A stretch of 33,219 nt of DNA from CAXBES01 sp963974915. GTDB taxonomy: Bacteria > Bacteroidota > Bacteroidia > Flavobacteriales > Flavobacteriaceae. The stretch lies in the NCBI GenBank assembly GCA_963974915.1, contig CAXBES010000021.1:1-33219 (forward strand). Reading direction: 5' to 3'. The translations under genes were made by a program, and so were the position numbers. Of this stretch, positions 25,352-33,219 are shown one piece after another (positions within the stretch are counted from its first letter, which is position 1; every line of letters begins with the position of its first letter). The notes under the pieces were generated by a model. The model saw nothing but the letters and a program-made list of their open reading frames with translations, ran no database searches and had not been told where the DNA came from.

Positions 25352-25852
25352 ATGGATATACTTTTAGTAATTATTGGCTTGATTTTAATGTTTGTGGGAA
25401 TAGCTGGAAGCATTCTTCCTGTGATACCGGGAACCCCCTTAAGTTGGTTAGGACTCATTGTTCTTTTTTTGGCACCTTCCCTCGAATTTGAATGGACGTT
25501 TATTGTAATAACCGGGATTGTGGCCATTGGAATTTATATTCTGGATTATATTATCCCTTCTATAGGAACGAAAAAATTTGGCGGAAGTAAAGCCGGTGCG
25601 TGGGGAGCCATAATCGGACTCTTCATTGGAATTCTTGCCCCTATTCCTTTCGGAATCATTATAGGCCCCTTTCTCGGAGCATTTATTGGTGAATTAGCCT
25701 TTAATAAATCTAAAGGCACTCAAGCTCTAAAGGCCGCCTTCGGGTCGTTTATTGGCTTTCTCACCTCAACTTTTATTAAGTTAATGGCGACTTTAGTCTA
25801 TTTGGGATTGTTTATATATAAAGTGGTGGTTAACTGGGATCTTCTAGTTTAA
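25352..25852 (+). CDS. DUF456 domain membrane protein
   Basis: A 166-residue protein almost wholly made of hydrophobic and glycine-rich segments typical of DUF456: MFVGIAGSILPVIPGTPLSWLGLIVLFLAP, YIIPSIGTKKFGGSKAGAWGAIIGLFIG and PFLGAFIGELAFNK, with five or so membrane passes. Function unknown. It is divergent from the BlaI/M56 operon and its start lies 43 bases from the 40-bp palindrome, so the same repressor might touch its promoter. Its stop overlaps the stop of the convergent nitroreductase gene. Confidence 0.88.
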   Translation: MDILLVIIGLILMFVGIAGSILPVIPGTPLSWLGLIVLFLAPSLEFEWTFIVITGIVAIGIYILDYIIPSIGTKKFGGSKAGAWGAIIGLFIGILAPIPFGIIIGPFLGAFIGELAFNKSKGTQALKAAFGSFIGFLTSTFIKLMATLVYLGLFIYKVVVNWDLLV

Positions 25853-26403
25853 AGCCAAACAGTCTTCTCATCGATCGGGGTAGCTCTATGCCCTTCAGGA
25901 AGTTCTTCGTCATATTTCCCCATATAGAAAAATCCGAGACATTGTTCTCCCTCGTTCATTTCAAAAAACTCATTCATATATTTTACCACACTTGGGGACC
26001 CCCAATAGGCTCCAATCTTCATTGTGTGAGCAACCAGCCACATATTTTGTACGGCCATGGCGGTGGCGGCGATCTCTTCCCACTCAGGAATTGATTCATT
26101 GGGATCGCGTTGCATACAAATCGCAATGATACAATTAGCTTTTAAGGGATTGGTTTGATACTTTCTGTATTTTACTTCGGAAAACTTTTCTGCCTTGTTT
26201 TTATAGGTTTCTGCTAAAAAATGTGCAAGCTTCTGCTTAGACTCCCCTTGAACCACCTTGAATCTCCAGGGTTCTGTACGTCGGTGTGTAGGTGCCCAAT
26301 TAGCAGCTTCAAGGATTTTTTGTATCTCATTTTTAGAAATTGGTTCATTGTTATACTGAACCGGAAAGACAGCTCTTCTTGTTTTTATTATTTCTGAAAT
26401 CAT
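25849..26403 (-). CDS. Nitroreductase family protein
   Basis: A 184-residue FMN-dependent nitroreductase-fold protein: IIKTRRAVFPVQYNNEPISKNEIQKILEAANWAPTHRRTEPWRFKVVQ is the N-terminal FMN-contact region (the Arg-Arg pair and WAPT-RRTEPW), with AATAMAVQNMWLVAHTMKIGAYWGSP in the middle and GFFYMGKYDEELPEGHRATPIDEKTVWL at the end. Length fits the small YdjA-like subgroup. Reaction likely NAD(P)H-dependent reduction of nitro compounds, quinones or an unsaturated substrate; the natural one is unknown. Cytosolic, separated by 34 bases from the glycosyltransferase gene. Confidence 0.92.
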   Translation of the reverse strand: MISEIIKTRRAVFPVQYNNEPISKNEIQKILEAANWAPTHRRTEPWRFKVVQGESKQKLAHFLAETYKNKAEKFSEVKYRKYQTNPLKANCIIAICMQRDPNESIPEWEEIAATAMAVQNMWLVAHTMKIGAYWGSPSVVKYMNEFFEMNEGEQCLGFFYMGKYDEELPEGHRATPIDEKTVWL

Positions 26404-26437
26404 TAGAATTCTTTATTCCCCGAAAGATACAAAAAGC

Positions 26438-28507
26438 TTACGCATCAAAAGTGGGAACAGTAAAAAGAACTTGCTGTTTTTTTAAGACCTCTACAACCAT
26501 AGCTCGATCTTTATTCTGTGACAACTCAATTATATCACCGCCTAACAATTTTTCTACATAATTTTTCATCGCTTCGTCGTGATACTCAAGTAGTAATTCC
26601 TGTTCGCCTAATTTTACCAGACAATCTCCGCCACCAAAATCAATTTCGGCCTGCGGATTTACCATAAGACAGGAAGAACTCCCGGGATACGCTCGTTGTA
26701 AAACTTTATAAAGTGCCTCTAGCACGCGTTCTACCGTCACAGAAGTTAAGCAAATTCTATGTTCACAATTTAGAATAACATCGTAGTTACATTTAAGATT
26801 GCAAACTCCTTTTTTCCCCCAAATAAGTTCGTTATACTTCGAAAAGCTCCCCCAACTTCCCGGTCCGGTTGGTCCGTAAATCCCAACTGTAGGAACGTTA
26901 AAACTTCCCGCAACATGAGTGATCCCGGCGTCATTACCAATGTGAAATAAAGCGCCTGCCATAGCCGCACCAACTTCTAACATTCCCCCTGTTACAAACT
27001 CCACATGAGGCATCTTTTTTGTAAAATATTGTGCAATATCAGGATCATCGGGGCCCATTATGATCTTACAATCCAGGTCGGGATATATTTCTGAAAGCCT
27101 CTCAATTAGTTGAGCAAATTTTTCTGTGGGCCATATTTTCAGAAGAAATCCGGCTCCATGGTGAACCACAAAATATCTGTCTGAAGCTTTTAATTCTCGA
27201 TCAAAATATGGGTAAGATTCTAAATGATTATCGATATCGACATGCAATTTTGCCACCGTATCGATATAATGTTGTATTGCATGTTGCTTTACTTTTTTAT
27301 GAGTGGGATATTGAAGGGCGTGAGGAAGATCGTATCCCCGAAATGCCGGGTAATTGCCTAATTCATAGATATGGTCGTATTCATGTTCTTCTTCTCTAAC
27401 GTGCTTTTCATTTACAACCTTTAGGTTTTGAAGATGTTTAGTGAAAAAATCAACCAATCTGGGAGCAACTGCGAAATGTAGCTCACTGGAGACTTTCGCC
27501 AATTTATAGATCGCCGGAATAGCAAAAAATATATCACCTAAGCCACCATAACTTTTATAAACTAAAACTTTTCCCAGTTTCCGATTGATCTTTTTCGGCA
27601 TTTCTGCTAAAATATTTTCGATCTCATTCCAGAAGTTTTTAGGCGCTTCTTTCATTTCTTTGATTGCCTGTTCCTTGTCATTTGGATAAAACCCGAATGA
27701 AAAAGTTCCTACTCTGTCGTTACTTATCAAATTACAACCAGATAAGAATGCTTCTGCCGCTAACCTTCCAGAAGGTTCGGGCCAAACCGGTTTACAAATA
27801 AAATCTTTAGTTTTTCCTAAGATTTCCAATACCTCGTTATTCGATATTGGATCGTGAAAGCTCATATTCTTTGGTATTTCTCGCCGCAGGCGATTACGTC
27901 CATATACTTCAAAATGCATTTCCGGATGCTGTTCGGCATAGGTGACGTATTCGTGTCCGCCCTTTAAAAAATTAAGATCACCAAAAAAGGGAATTACATC
28001 TGTTCTTTTTTCTTCGGAAGGCTTTAAATGTTCCGTGTTTACTGTTGGTGGCATTATTAAGTGTTTAGCCACCGCTTCGCCGTAAAAATCGTAGTGTGAT
28101 TGATAGTGTTTTGGAGATTGGAAGACATTTAATGCAGCTCCTGCAAATAGTTTCCGAAACAAATGAAACTTATCCGGGTGACAACAACTTCTTACACCTC
28201 TGTCTACTGTACATAAAATATTTCTACGAACGCAGAAATTATAGTCGTATTCTACCTTAACATAAGGAACCTTCTGATTTATAAGATATTCTACGATAGC
28301 GAGTTCAAAATGACATCGAGAGCTACTATTAAAGACCACTAGATCTGCTCTGGAGATCGCCAATTTAGTATTTTCCAGGTCCTTCAGATAATCTAACTCA
28401 ACTAAATTTCCTCTCTGCTTCCCTAGAGAAATTAATTCCTTAATGGTTAGTTCGGCTCCTCTGGGAGTTGCTAATGTAGTATCATGAAGGAAGAGAATTG
28501 TAGACAA
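26438..28507 (-). CDS. Double-headed glycosyltransferase (GT4-like + GT9) with extra C-terminal domain
   Basis: A 689-residue protein with three parts. Residues about 1-310 resemble a GT-B enzyme of the GT4 type (PFFGDLNFLKGGHEYVTYAEQHP, then PVWPEPSGRLAAEAFLSGC for the donor site). Residues about 315-600 are a GT9 heptosyltransferase-like domain (VLVYKSYGGLGDIFFAIPAI, VVHHGAGFLLKIWPTEKF, HIGNDAGITHVAGSFNVPTVGIYGPTGP, then a cysteine cluster ending CEHRIC). Residues about 615-689 form a small acidic domain (EIDFGGGDCLVKLGEQELLLEY, VVEVLKKQQVLFTVP) whose pattern is loosely PqqD-like; that is a weak inference. GT9 enzymes usually add heptose in LPS core, but the gene follows a Tyr-rich repeat lipoprotein, so a protein acceptor deserves thought. 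Confidence 0.82.
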   Translation of the reverse strand: MSTILFLHDTTLATPRGAELTIKELISLGKQRGNLVELDYLKDLENTKLAISRADLVVFNSSSRCHFELAIVEYLINQKVPYVKVEYDYNFCVRRNILCTVDRGVRSCCHPDKFHLFRKLFAGAALNVFQSPKHYQSHYDFYGEAVAKHLIMPPTVNTEHLKPSEEKRTDVIPFFGDLNFLKGGHEYVTYAEQHPEMHFEVYGRNRLRREIPKNMSFHDPISNNEVLEILGKTKDFICKPVWPEPSGRLAAEAFLSGCNLISNDRVGTFSFGFYPNDKEQAIKEMKEAPKNFWNEIENILAEMPKKINRKLGKVLVYKSYGGLGDIFFAIPAIYKLAKVSSELHFAVAPRLVDFFTKHLQNLKVVNEKHVREEEHEYDHIYELGNYPAFRGYDLPHALQYPTHKKVKQHAIQHYIDTVAKLHVDIDNHLESYPYFDRELKASDRYFVVHHGAGFLLKIWPTEKFAQLIERLSEIYPDLDCKIIMGPDDPDIAQYFTKKMPHVEFVTGGMLEVGAAMAGALFHIGNDAGITHVAGSFNVPTVGIYGPTGPGSWGSFSKYNELIWGKKGVCNLKCNYDVILNCEHRICLTSVTVERVLEALYKVLQRAYPGSSSCLMVNPQAEIDFGGGDCLVKLGEQELLLEYHDEAMKNYVEKLLGGDIIELSQNKDRAMVVEVLKKQQVLFTVPTFDA

Positions 28508-28526
28508 GAGCTAAGGAATTAAAATT

Positions 28527-28567
28527 AAATTGGACATTTCAGAATAAATAAAAGAAATGCCCAATTT
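28527..28567 (-). terminator. Hairpin between repeat-lipoprotein and glycosyltransferase genes
   Basis: On the minus strand a 14-bp stem (28567-28554 pairing with 28540-28527, AAATTGGGCATTTC against GAAATGTCCAATTT, one G-U pair) with a 13-base loop is followed by a T-rich tract. It lies 19 bases downstream of the lipoprotein stop and 20 bases before the glycosyltransferase ATG, so it could end the first transcript or act as an attenuator. Confidence 0.65.
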
Positions 28568-28585
28568 AAATATTAGAATTAGTAA

Positions 28586-29266
28586 TTATAATTTTTCAAA
28601 GACCAGAATATCGGTTCCTCCGCCACCTCCACTAACATCCATAATTTCAACTCTGTTGGGAAGTACACTAACAATGTCCCAGGAATCATTAAACTCATCG
28701 AAAGGGACTCCGGTATAATTTAAATCTAAATTCAATCCGTTTGAAGAAACTGCCCAGGTCCCGTTATTCGTATTACTGCCATTGGACGCAACGGTTGCGT
28801 TCCCGGCATTAAAATTCACATTATAGCCGTTATATGTTGCTGTTTGGTTAGATCCACTGTCTATGTAACTGGCTACGAACCATGTACCATCCATTAAAAT
28901 ATCCCTTATAGCCTGCGCGTCTCCATAATAGCCGTCATCATAGTACCCATCATCATAGTATCCATCATCATAGTATCCATCATCATAATAGCCATCATCG
29001 TAATAACCATCATCGTAATAACCATCATCATAATATCCGTCGTCATAATATCCATCATCGTAATAGCCGTCATCATAGTATCCATCGTCATAGTAGCCAT
29101 CATCATAGTAGCCATCACCGTAATAACCATCACCGTAATAACCATCACCAAAAAAACTATCCGAATCGTCTGAACTACAGGAGGAGATAATCGCACCTGT
29201 TATTGAAATTGTTGAAACAGCCAATAAAGCTTGCCCTGATTTCTTAATGAATTTTCTTCTTTCCAT
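28586..29266 (-). CDS. Tat-signal-like lipoprotein with 15 DGYY repeats and lipocalin-like domain
   Basis: A 226-residue protein. The N-terminus MERRKFIKKSGQALLAVSTI has the twin-arginine-type RRKFIKK pattern, and ISSCSS gives a lipobox with Cys30. Residues 40-114 are 15 uninterrupted five-residue units (three GDGYY, then twelve DDGYY), bringing 30 tyrosines and a strong negative charge. Residues about 120-226 resemble the lipocalin-like domain common in Bacteroidota lipoproteins (LMDGTWFVASYIDSG, TYNGYNVNFNAGNATVASNG, GTWAVSSNGLNLDLNY, VEIMDVSGG, DILVFEKL). It precedes the glycosyltransferase gene with a hairpin between. Function unknown; a modified surface lipoprotein is one idea. A candidate -7 box TATATTTG lies at 29415-29422. 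Confidence 0.85.
   Translation of the reverse strand: MERRKFIKKSGQALLAVSTISITGAIISSCSSDDSDSFFGDGYYGDGYYGDGYYDDGYYDDGYYDDGYYDDGYYDDGYYDDGYYDDGYYDDGYYDDGYYDDGYYDDGYYDDGYYGDAQAIRDILMDGTWFVASYIDSGSNQTATYNGYNVNFNAGNATVASNGSNTNNGTWAVSSNGLNLDLNYTGVPFDEFNDSWDIVSVLPNRVEIMDVSGGGGGTDILVFEKL
28925..29149 (-). repeat. 15-bp tandem repeat (15 copies) encoding (G/D)DGYY
   Basis: Exactly 225 bases, 15 in-frame units of 15 bases, with synonymous variation at GAT/GAC, GGT/GGC and TAT/TAC codons but near-uniform amino acids. Such an array is prone to slipped-strand length change in steps of five residues without frameshift. A degenerate edge unit (DSFF) flanks it at the N-terminal side. Confidence 0.95.
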
Positions 29267-29414
29267 AGTGTGAGATTTTCAAGAGTGTATCGAAAACATT
29301 TGTTGCAAATCCATTGCGGATCTAAAGTTACACTTTGCTTAATATTAATACAACAGCTTTTAATTGTTTTCCCCTACCTATTGCCATAAATTTAACATTT
29401 TATCTGAAGAAACA

Positions 29415-29422
29415 CAAATATA
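29415..29422 (-). promoter_or_regulatory. Candidate -7 box of the repeat-lipoprotein gene
   Basis: On the minus strand TATATTTG matches TAnnTTTG exactly, about 149 bases before the ATG, leaving a leader of roughly 140 bases. No TTG at the standard -33 spacing was found. The rest of the 29267-29441 gap shows no other clear signal. Confidence 0.4.
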
Positions 29423-29441
29423 TAGAGGTGTAAAGAAAGGA

Positions 29442-30830
29442 CTAAACATCAATAACCTTCCCCCGATTGAGAATATTTTTAGTATCCAGCGTGCGTTTTA
29501 AAGTTTTCATCAATTCGATTTCTTCAGCATTTCGTGCTATCTCCAGATATCTCTTTTTATGTAAACCAATTCCGTGCTCGGCAGAAACCGAGCCTCCCAA
29601 TGCCCTTAACGGAGTATAAACTACCTCATTAATTTGATGTATTAAAGCATCGCTTTGTTCACTTTTACTTAAAATTAAATGAATGTTTCCATCGGCCACA
29701 TGTCCAAAAATAAAGCACTTTTGCAGTTGTGGTATTTTTTTTAGTGCTTCGGAAACACTCTTGGCATAATTACCTATCTCCGGAATAGGAATACTAATAT
29801 CGAAATGTTGGGCATTGTTACATTGCGAAATCATAATATCGACATCTTCCCGTATTCTCCAAAACCGGTCCATATCTGAATTAGAATAGGCAGGAACAGC
29901 ATCAAGAATAAGTTCCTTTTCTAAAGCTTCTTCCAATAACTGAAGCAGTTTTTCCTGATCCTTTTCAGAATTACTGCCTAAACTCTCTAACAGCACATAG
30001 TAGTTATAATTAGTGGGCAAGGGGGGTGTTATTTCACTCGGACTGGTTTGTGCAACATACGTATCCTGCCAAATTAATTCGAAGCCACTCAAAATACCTG
30101 CCAGTCTACCGTCCATAAATTTTAGAAAAGCAACTACATTTGAATATTCGTTTATCCCAACAAATGCACTGGTTCTACTTCGTGGTCTTTCAACCAACTT
30201 CAATACAGCCTTTGTAACGACCCCCAGAGTACCTTCAGAACCAATAAACAGATGTTTAATATCGTAAGCCGAATTATCCTTTATGATCTTCTTTAATGAT
30301 GAAACTATTGTGCCATCGGCTAAAACGGTCTCCAAACCTAGAATAAGACTACGGGTCATTCCGAAGCGCAACACCCGCAAGCCTCCGGCATTGGTAGAAA
30401 TTGCGCCTCCTATTTGAGCCGAGCCCTTTGCGCCGTAATTTAATGGAAACATCAGATCTTTCTCCTTTGCAGCATTTTGCACATCTTCCAGAATTGTTCC
30501 GGCCTGAACAGTCATGGTACGAGATTCTATATCGATCTCTTCGATACTATCCATTTTTTCCATTGAAATCACAATTTCATCTCCGGTAGTTTCCGTGCTT
30601 CCAACAAGATTTGTCAGTCCGCCGTGCACGACCACAGGCTGACATAATTCATGGCAAATTTTTAAGATCGCAGAAACATCCTGAGTAGAGGCAGGTAAGA
30701 CAACCGCTTTGGCGTTTAGTGGCTTATCTGTTTCATAAATATGGTAGAACCTGGATTGAACCGCATTGCCTGTAAGCACTTTTGATGATCCCAACCGGGA
30801 GGTTAAAAGTTCAACAATGGATGGCTTCAT
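29442..30830 (-). CDS. FAD-linked oxidase (GlcD/D-lactate dehydrogenase-like)
   Basis: A 462-residue flavoprotein. The N-terminal FAD-binding domain of the VAO/PCMH type is clear (VVLPASTQDVSAILKICHELCQPVVVHGGLTNLVGST, MTVQAGTILEDVQ, GSAQIGGAISTNAGGLRVLRFGMTRSLILGLETVLADG, FIGSEGTLGVVTKAVLKL). The C-terminal FAD-linked-oxidase domain ends with the catalytic-site pattern SVSAEHGIGLHKKRYLE and a zinc-site-like HVADGNIHL. It probably oxidises a D-2-hydroxy acid (lactate, glycolate or 2-hydroxyglutarate); the substrate cannot be told. No GlcE/GlcF partner nearby. Lies 55 bases after the response regulator, same strand. Confidence 0.91.
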   Translation of the reverse strand: MKPSIVELLTSRLGSSKVLTGNAVQSRFYHIYETDKPLNAKAVVLPASTQDVSAILKICHELCQPVVVHGGLTNLVGSTETTGDEIVISMEKMDSIEEIDIESRTMTVQAGTILEDVQNAAKEKDLMFPLNYGAKGSAQIGGAISTNAGGLRVLRFGMTRSLILGLETVLADGTIVSSLKKIIKDNSAYDIKHLFIGSEGTLGVVTKAVLKLVERPRSRTSAFVGINEYSNVVAFLKFMDGRLAGILSGFELIWQDTYVAQTSPSEITPPLPTNYNYYVLLESLGSNSEKDQEKLLQLLEEALEKELILDAVPAYSNSDMDRFWRIREDVDIMISQCNNAQHFDISIPIPEIGNYAKSVSEALKKIPQLQKCFIFGHVADGNIHLILSKSEQSDALIHQINEVVYTPLRALGGSVSAEHGIGLHKKRYLEIARNAEEIELMKTLKRTLDTKNILNRGKVIDV

Positions 30831-30885
30831 TTGGTAGTATTCAAGTGAGAGTTACGAATAAATATAGAGAACAATCTAAATAAGA

Positions 30886-31290
30886 CTAGTTAATGCGAGT
30901 AATTTCTTCCATTATTTCTTTCACCTTGTGCACTGAGATCGGTTTAACAACGAAATTACTAACTACCGAATACTTTTTAGACCTTTCCAGGTCTACAGGA
31001 TCAATAGAAGAGCTTACTATATAGATAATAATTTTCTTTTCAATATTGATTCTCGTAAAATTATCCAGAAATTGCCACCCATCCATGATAGGCATATTTA
31101 AATCTAAAAGTATTAGATCAGGGAGATTATGGTTAGATTCAATAAGCGCCTTTAACTTATGTAGTGCGTCGTGCCCGTTATTAAAGATCATAAAGCCGTT
31201 GCAGAAATCTGCCAGTTCCATCATTCTTTTGGCCCCATAAACGAAAATTGGATCATCGTCAACTATACAGGCTATATCAATTTTTTTCAT
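30886..31290 (-). CDS. Single-domain response regulator
   Basis: A 134-residue CheY-like receiver with no output domain. Acidic pocket Asp11-Asp13 in CIVDDDP, phospho-acceptor Asp63 in LILLDLNMPIMDGWQF, switch Ser/Thr in YIVSSSID and conserved Lys in NFVVKPIS. It overlaps the upstream histidine kinase gene by 14 bases, so the pair is coupled and the kinase is the probable phosphodonor. Lacking an output domain, it must act by protein contact or phosphorelay. Confidence 0.93.
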   Translation of the reverse strand: MKKIDIACIVDDDPIFVYGAKRMMELADFCNGFMIFNNGHDALHKLKALIESNHNLPDLILLDLNMPIMDGWQFLDNFTRINIEKKIIIYIVSSSIDPVDLERSKKYSVVSNFVVKPISVHKVKEIMEEITRIN

Positions 31291-33175
31291 ATCGTAAATA
31301 TATAAAAAAAGTGGTTCCTTTATTGACTTCGCTTATAACATCAACCTTCCCTTCCATAGCTTCAATTTGATTTCTTGTAATAAACAACCCTAATCCTCTG
31401 GAATCTTCGTGTTTATGAAATGTTTTATACATTCCGAAGAGCTTTTTACCATGCGCCTCCAAATCTATACCCTGTCCATTATCTTCTACACTCAATACTA
31501 TATATTTGGCTTCTATCTTTGCACTTACCTTTATCACCGGAAACCGATTGGAAGATTGATATTTGATTGCGTTGGTTAAAAAATTTAAGATAATACTATC
31601 CAAATATGCCGGAATAGCAGAAACCATTATTTTATCGTTTACAGTATTTTCAATTTTAACAGAATTGTCTAAAACCAACGAGTTAATACTTGAAATTGCC
31701 TTGTAAACGAACTCATTCAAATTAAGATTAAGTAGATTTAGCTCAGTTTTAGTATTTAGGACTGCCACTTCATTTAAATTTTGGACAGTTTCATCTAAAT
31801 GTCCAACAGCATCTTTTAGCAAAGGAAAATAATCGTTATTAGTAAGTTCCAGTTCATCTACTTCCATTAAATCGAGTAGCATTTCGAGATTTCCGGAATG
31901 AGATCTAAGATTATGAGAAACAATATGCGCAAAATTTAAAAGTCGGTCATTTTGATCTTTAGTGATCTCCAATAACTCATTTACCTTTTTCTCTGCATTT
32001 TTTATTTTTGTTATATCGTTTAGTTGTGACAGGAAATGAATTGGTTCACCCTCGTCATTTTTAACTATAGACACCGTAAGTATGGTCCATACTGTTTTAC
32101 CATTCTTATGAATATACCTTTTCTCTATTTCATAATTATCCAAATTCCCGGCAAGTGCTTGCTTTAATAGCTCTTCATCTTCTTTTAGATCTTCGGGATG
32201 AGTAAAATCCGGATACTTCAACTCAAAAAATTCCTCCATCGTATACCCTAGCATATTACAAAGGCTTTGATTAACACGTAACCATTCGGTATTGGTTCCA
32301 ACCATCGCCATACCAATGCCGGCAAAATCAAAGGTTTTTCGAAATATTTCTTCAGTACTTGCAAGGGTTCGAATTGCTCTGGTCTTTTCATCAATGTCCT
32401 GAAAGACTCCATAAACCTTCTCACAAACACCCTTCTCAATAACCGGAATACCTATTGAACGTACCCATTTTTCCTTTTTCTTATCTGTGATGATTATGAA
32501 CTCATCATCAAATCCTACTCCTTCAGAAACGGCTTTATTGAACAACTGTGTAATATTGTCGCGATGAGTACCTTCCTTATAAAAGTTTATTCCCGTTTCA
32601 ACAGTTGGCATATAACTTTTAGAAACTTCATGGATTTTTTTTGTGACATCACTCCATGAAACGGTCATATTCAGAAGGTCAACTTCCCATGTTCCAATTA
32701 ATGCCACTTCATTGGTTCTGTTCAGTAAATCTTCATATTTCAATGAAATTAATTCCTTATTCTTCCTTTCAGATATATCCTGAATAAAACCGATAAGCCA
32801 TTCGGGCTTTCCGTTTTGAGTGTAGGTGATAGTTTCACAGTAGTTTTTAAACCATTTCCAGTTTTTGTCTTTATGGTATATTCTGAATTCAAATTCCTTT
32901 TTAGTAAATTCCTCTCTACCCGATGAAATCAAAAAATCAAAATGTTCTTTATCTCTTGGATTTACTAATTTCAAGACATCATCAATCTTCATGGGAAACA
33001 CAGGATTGGACACATATCCTATCATGCTATAAAACGATTCATCGAAAATGACTTCCTGACTCACGAAATTATATTTCCATATACCGGCATTTAAAAAGGA
33101 AAGAAGCTTTTCTTGTACCACAGAATCGGTAAATATATGATCCTGAGGAAAAGTATTGGATTTTTTATCTATCAT
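31277..33175 (-). CDS. PAS-domain sensor histidine kinase, soluble
   Basis: A 632-residue kinase without membrane segments. Three PAS/PAC modules lie about residues 20-140 (ending WLIGFIQDISERKN), 150-265 (VYGVFQDIDEKTRA) and 275-390 (FLSQLNDITKIKNAE). The dimerisation/phospho-acceptor helix has His421 in NFAHIVSHNLRSHSGNLEMLLDLM, a HisKA-type motif common in this phylum. The ATPase domain shows N box FLTNAIKY, G1 VEDNGQGID and G2 GLGLFI. Signals sensed by the PAS domains are unknown but must be cytosolic. Cognate regulator follows with a 14-base overlap. Upstream DNA runs to the window end with no clear promoter. Confidence 0.93.
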   Translation of the reverse strand: MIDKKSNTFPQDHIFTDSVVQEKLLSFLNAGIWKYNFVSQEVIFDESFYSMIGYVSNPVFPMKIDDVLKLVNPRDKEHFDFLISSGREEFTKKEFEFRIYHKDKNWKWFKNYCETITYTQNGKPEWLIGFIQDISERKNKELISLKYEDLLNRTNEVALIGTWEVDLLNMTVSWSDVTKKIHEVSKSYMPTVETGINFYKEGTHRDNITQLFNKAVSEGVGFDDEFIIITDKKKEKWVRSIGIPVIEKGVCEKVYGVFQDIDEKTRAIRTLASTEEIFRKTFDFAGIGMAMVGTNTEWLRVNQSLCNMLGYTMEEFFELKYPDFTHPEDLKEDEELLKQALAGNLDNYEIEKRYIHKNGKTVWTILTVSIVKNDEGEPIHFLSQLNDITKIKNAEKKVNELLEITKDQNDRLLNFAHIVSHNLRSHSGNLEMLLDLMEVDELELTNNDYFPLLKDAVGHLDETVQNLNEVAVLNTKTELNLLNLNLNEFVYKAISSINSLVLDNSVKIENTVNDKIMVSAIPAYLDSIILNFLTNAIKYQSSNRFPVIKVSAKIEAKYIVLSVEDNGQGIDLEAHGKKLFGMYKTFHKHEDSRGLGLFITRNQIEAMEGKVDVISEVNKGTTFFIYLRYEKN

Positions 33176-33219
33176 TAAAGATGGGGATTGATAGTTATAC
33201 TAAAGTTGGTCTATAATGC

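Noticed and set aside
28925..29149. CRISPR-like regular array
   Set aside because: Units of 15 bases are contiguous with no spacers, and they encode an in-frame peptide repeat.
28906..29196. Met/Thr/Ile-rich 96-codon frame opposite-phase to the repeat lipoprotein
   Set aside because: It is the shadow of the 15-bp repeat in another frame of the same strand; periodic DNA keeps all frames open.

Overview
The window reads as a chromosomal segment of a marine-type member of the family Flavobacteriaceae (phylum Bacteroidota). The base composition is AT-rich. Start regions carry the Bacteroidota promoter box TAnnTTTG rather than strong Shine-Dalgarno sites. Protein families are typical of the group: DUF4407, DUF4230, DUF4260, M56/BlaI pairs with TonB-like tails, TPR proteins with a TolB/FlgO-like domain, and PAS histidine kinases. 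No phage, insertion sequence, CRISPR array or rRNA was seen.

Layout. 1-40 is the 5' end of a tRNA-Leu(UAG) on the minus strand, with a textbook promoter. 141-1529 is an M20 peptidase, followed by a structured intergenic repeat (about 1540-1717). 1783-5321 holds two tandem membrane-anchored TPR paralogues, convergent with a PhnA-type zinc-ribbon gene. 6047-8467 is a BlaI/M56 pair behind its own palindromic operator, closed by a strong terminator. 8578-9678 is a DUF4407 membrane protein. 9776-12790 encodes a 1004-residue three-enzyme fusion (APH-type kinase, M23 peptidase, class III PLP enzyme), followed by a secreted NTF2-like protein. On the minus strand from 18091 to 13234 runs a likely operon: ruvC, hemW, cyclase, DUF4260, DUF4230, transglutaminase and YjbR/MmcQ. 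18112-21133 (plus) encodes a flippase-like membrane protein, a GT2 glycosyltransferase and an outer-membrane-like protein.

From 25308 down to 21128 (minus) lies a second BlaI/M56 regulon: an NTF2/lumazine-binding-like secreted protein, blaI, an M56 protein with a TonB-like tail, a TPR protein and a lipoprotein related to that tail. Its promoter region contains a perfect 40-bp palindrome made of four evenly spaced ACTAA/TTAGT half-sites overlapping the -7 box. DUF456 and nitroreductase genes follow. 26438-29266 (minus) pairs a lipoprotein carrying 15 tandem (G/D)DGYY units with a double-headed glycosyltransferase that has an extra C-terminal domain. The window ends with an FAD-linked oxidase, a single-domain response regulator and a three-PAS histidine kinase.

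The most interesting points are the repeat-lipoprotein/glycosyltransferase pair, the nested 40-bp operator, the three-enzyme fusion, and a strong excess of the octamer TTCCGAAG/CTTCGGAA (24 copies found by eye) across many genes and several reading frames.
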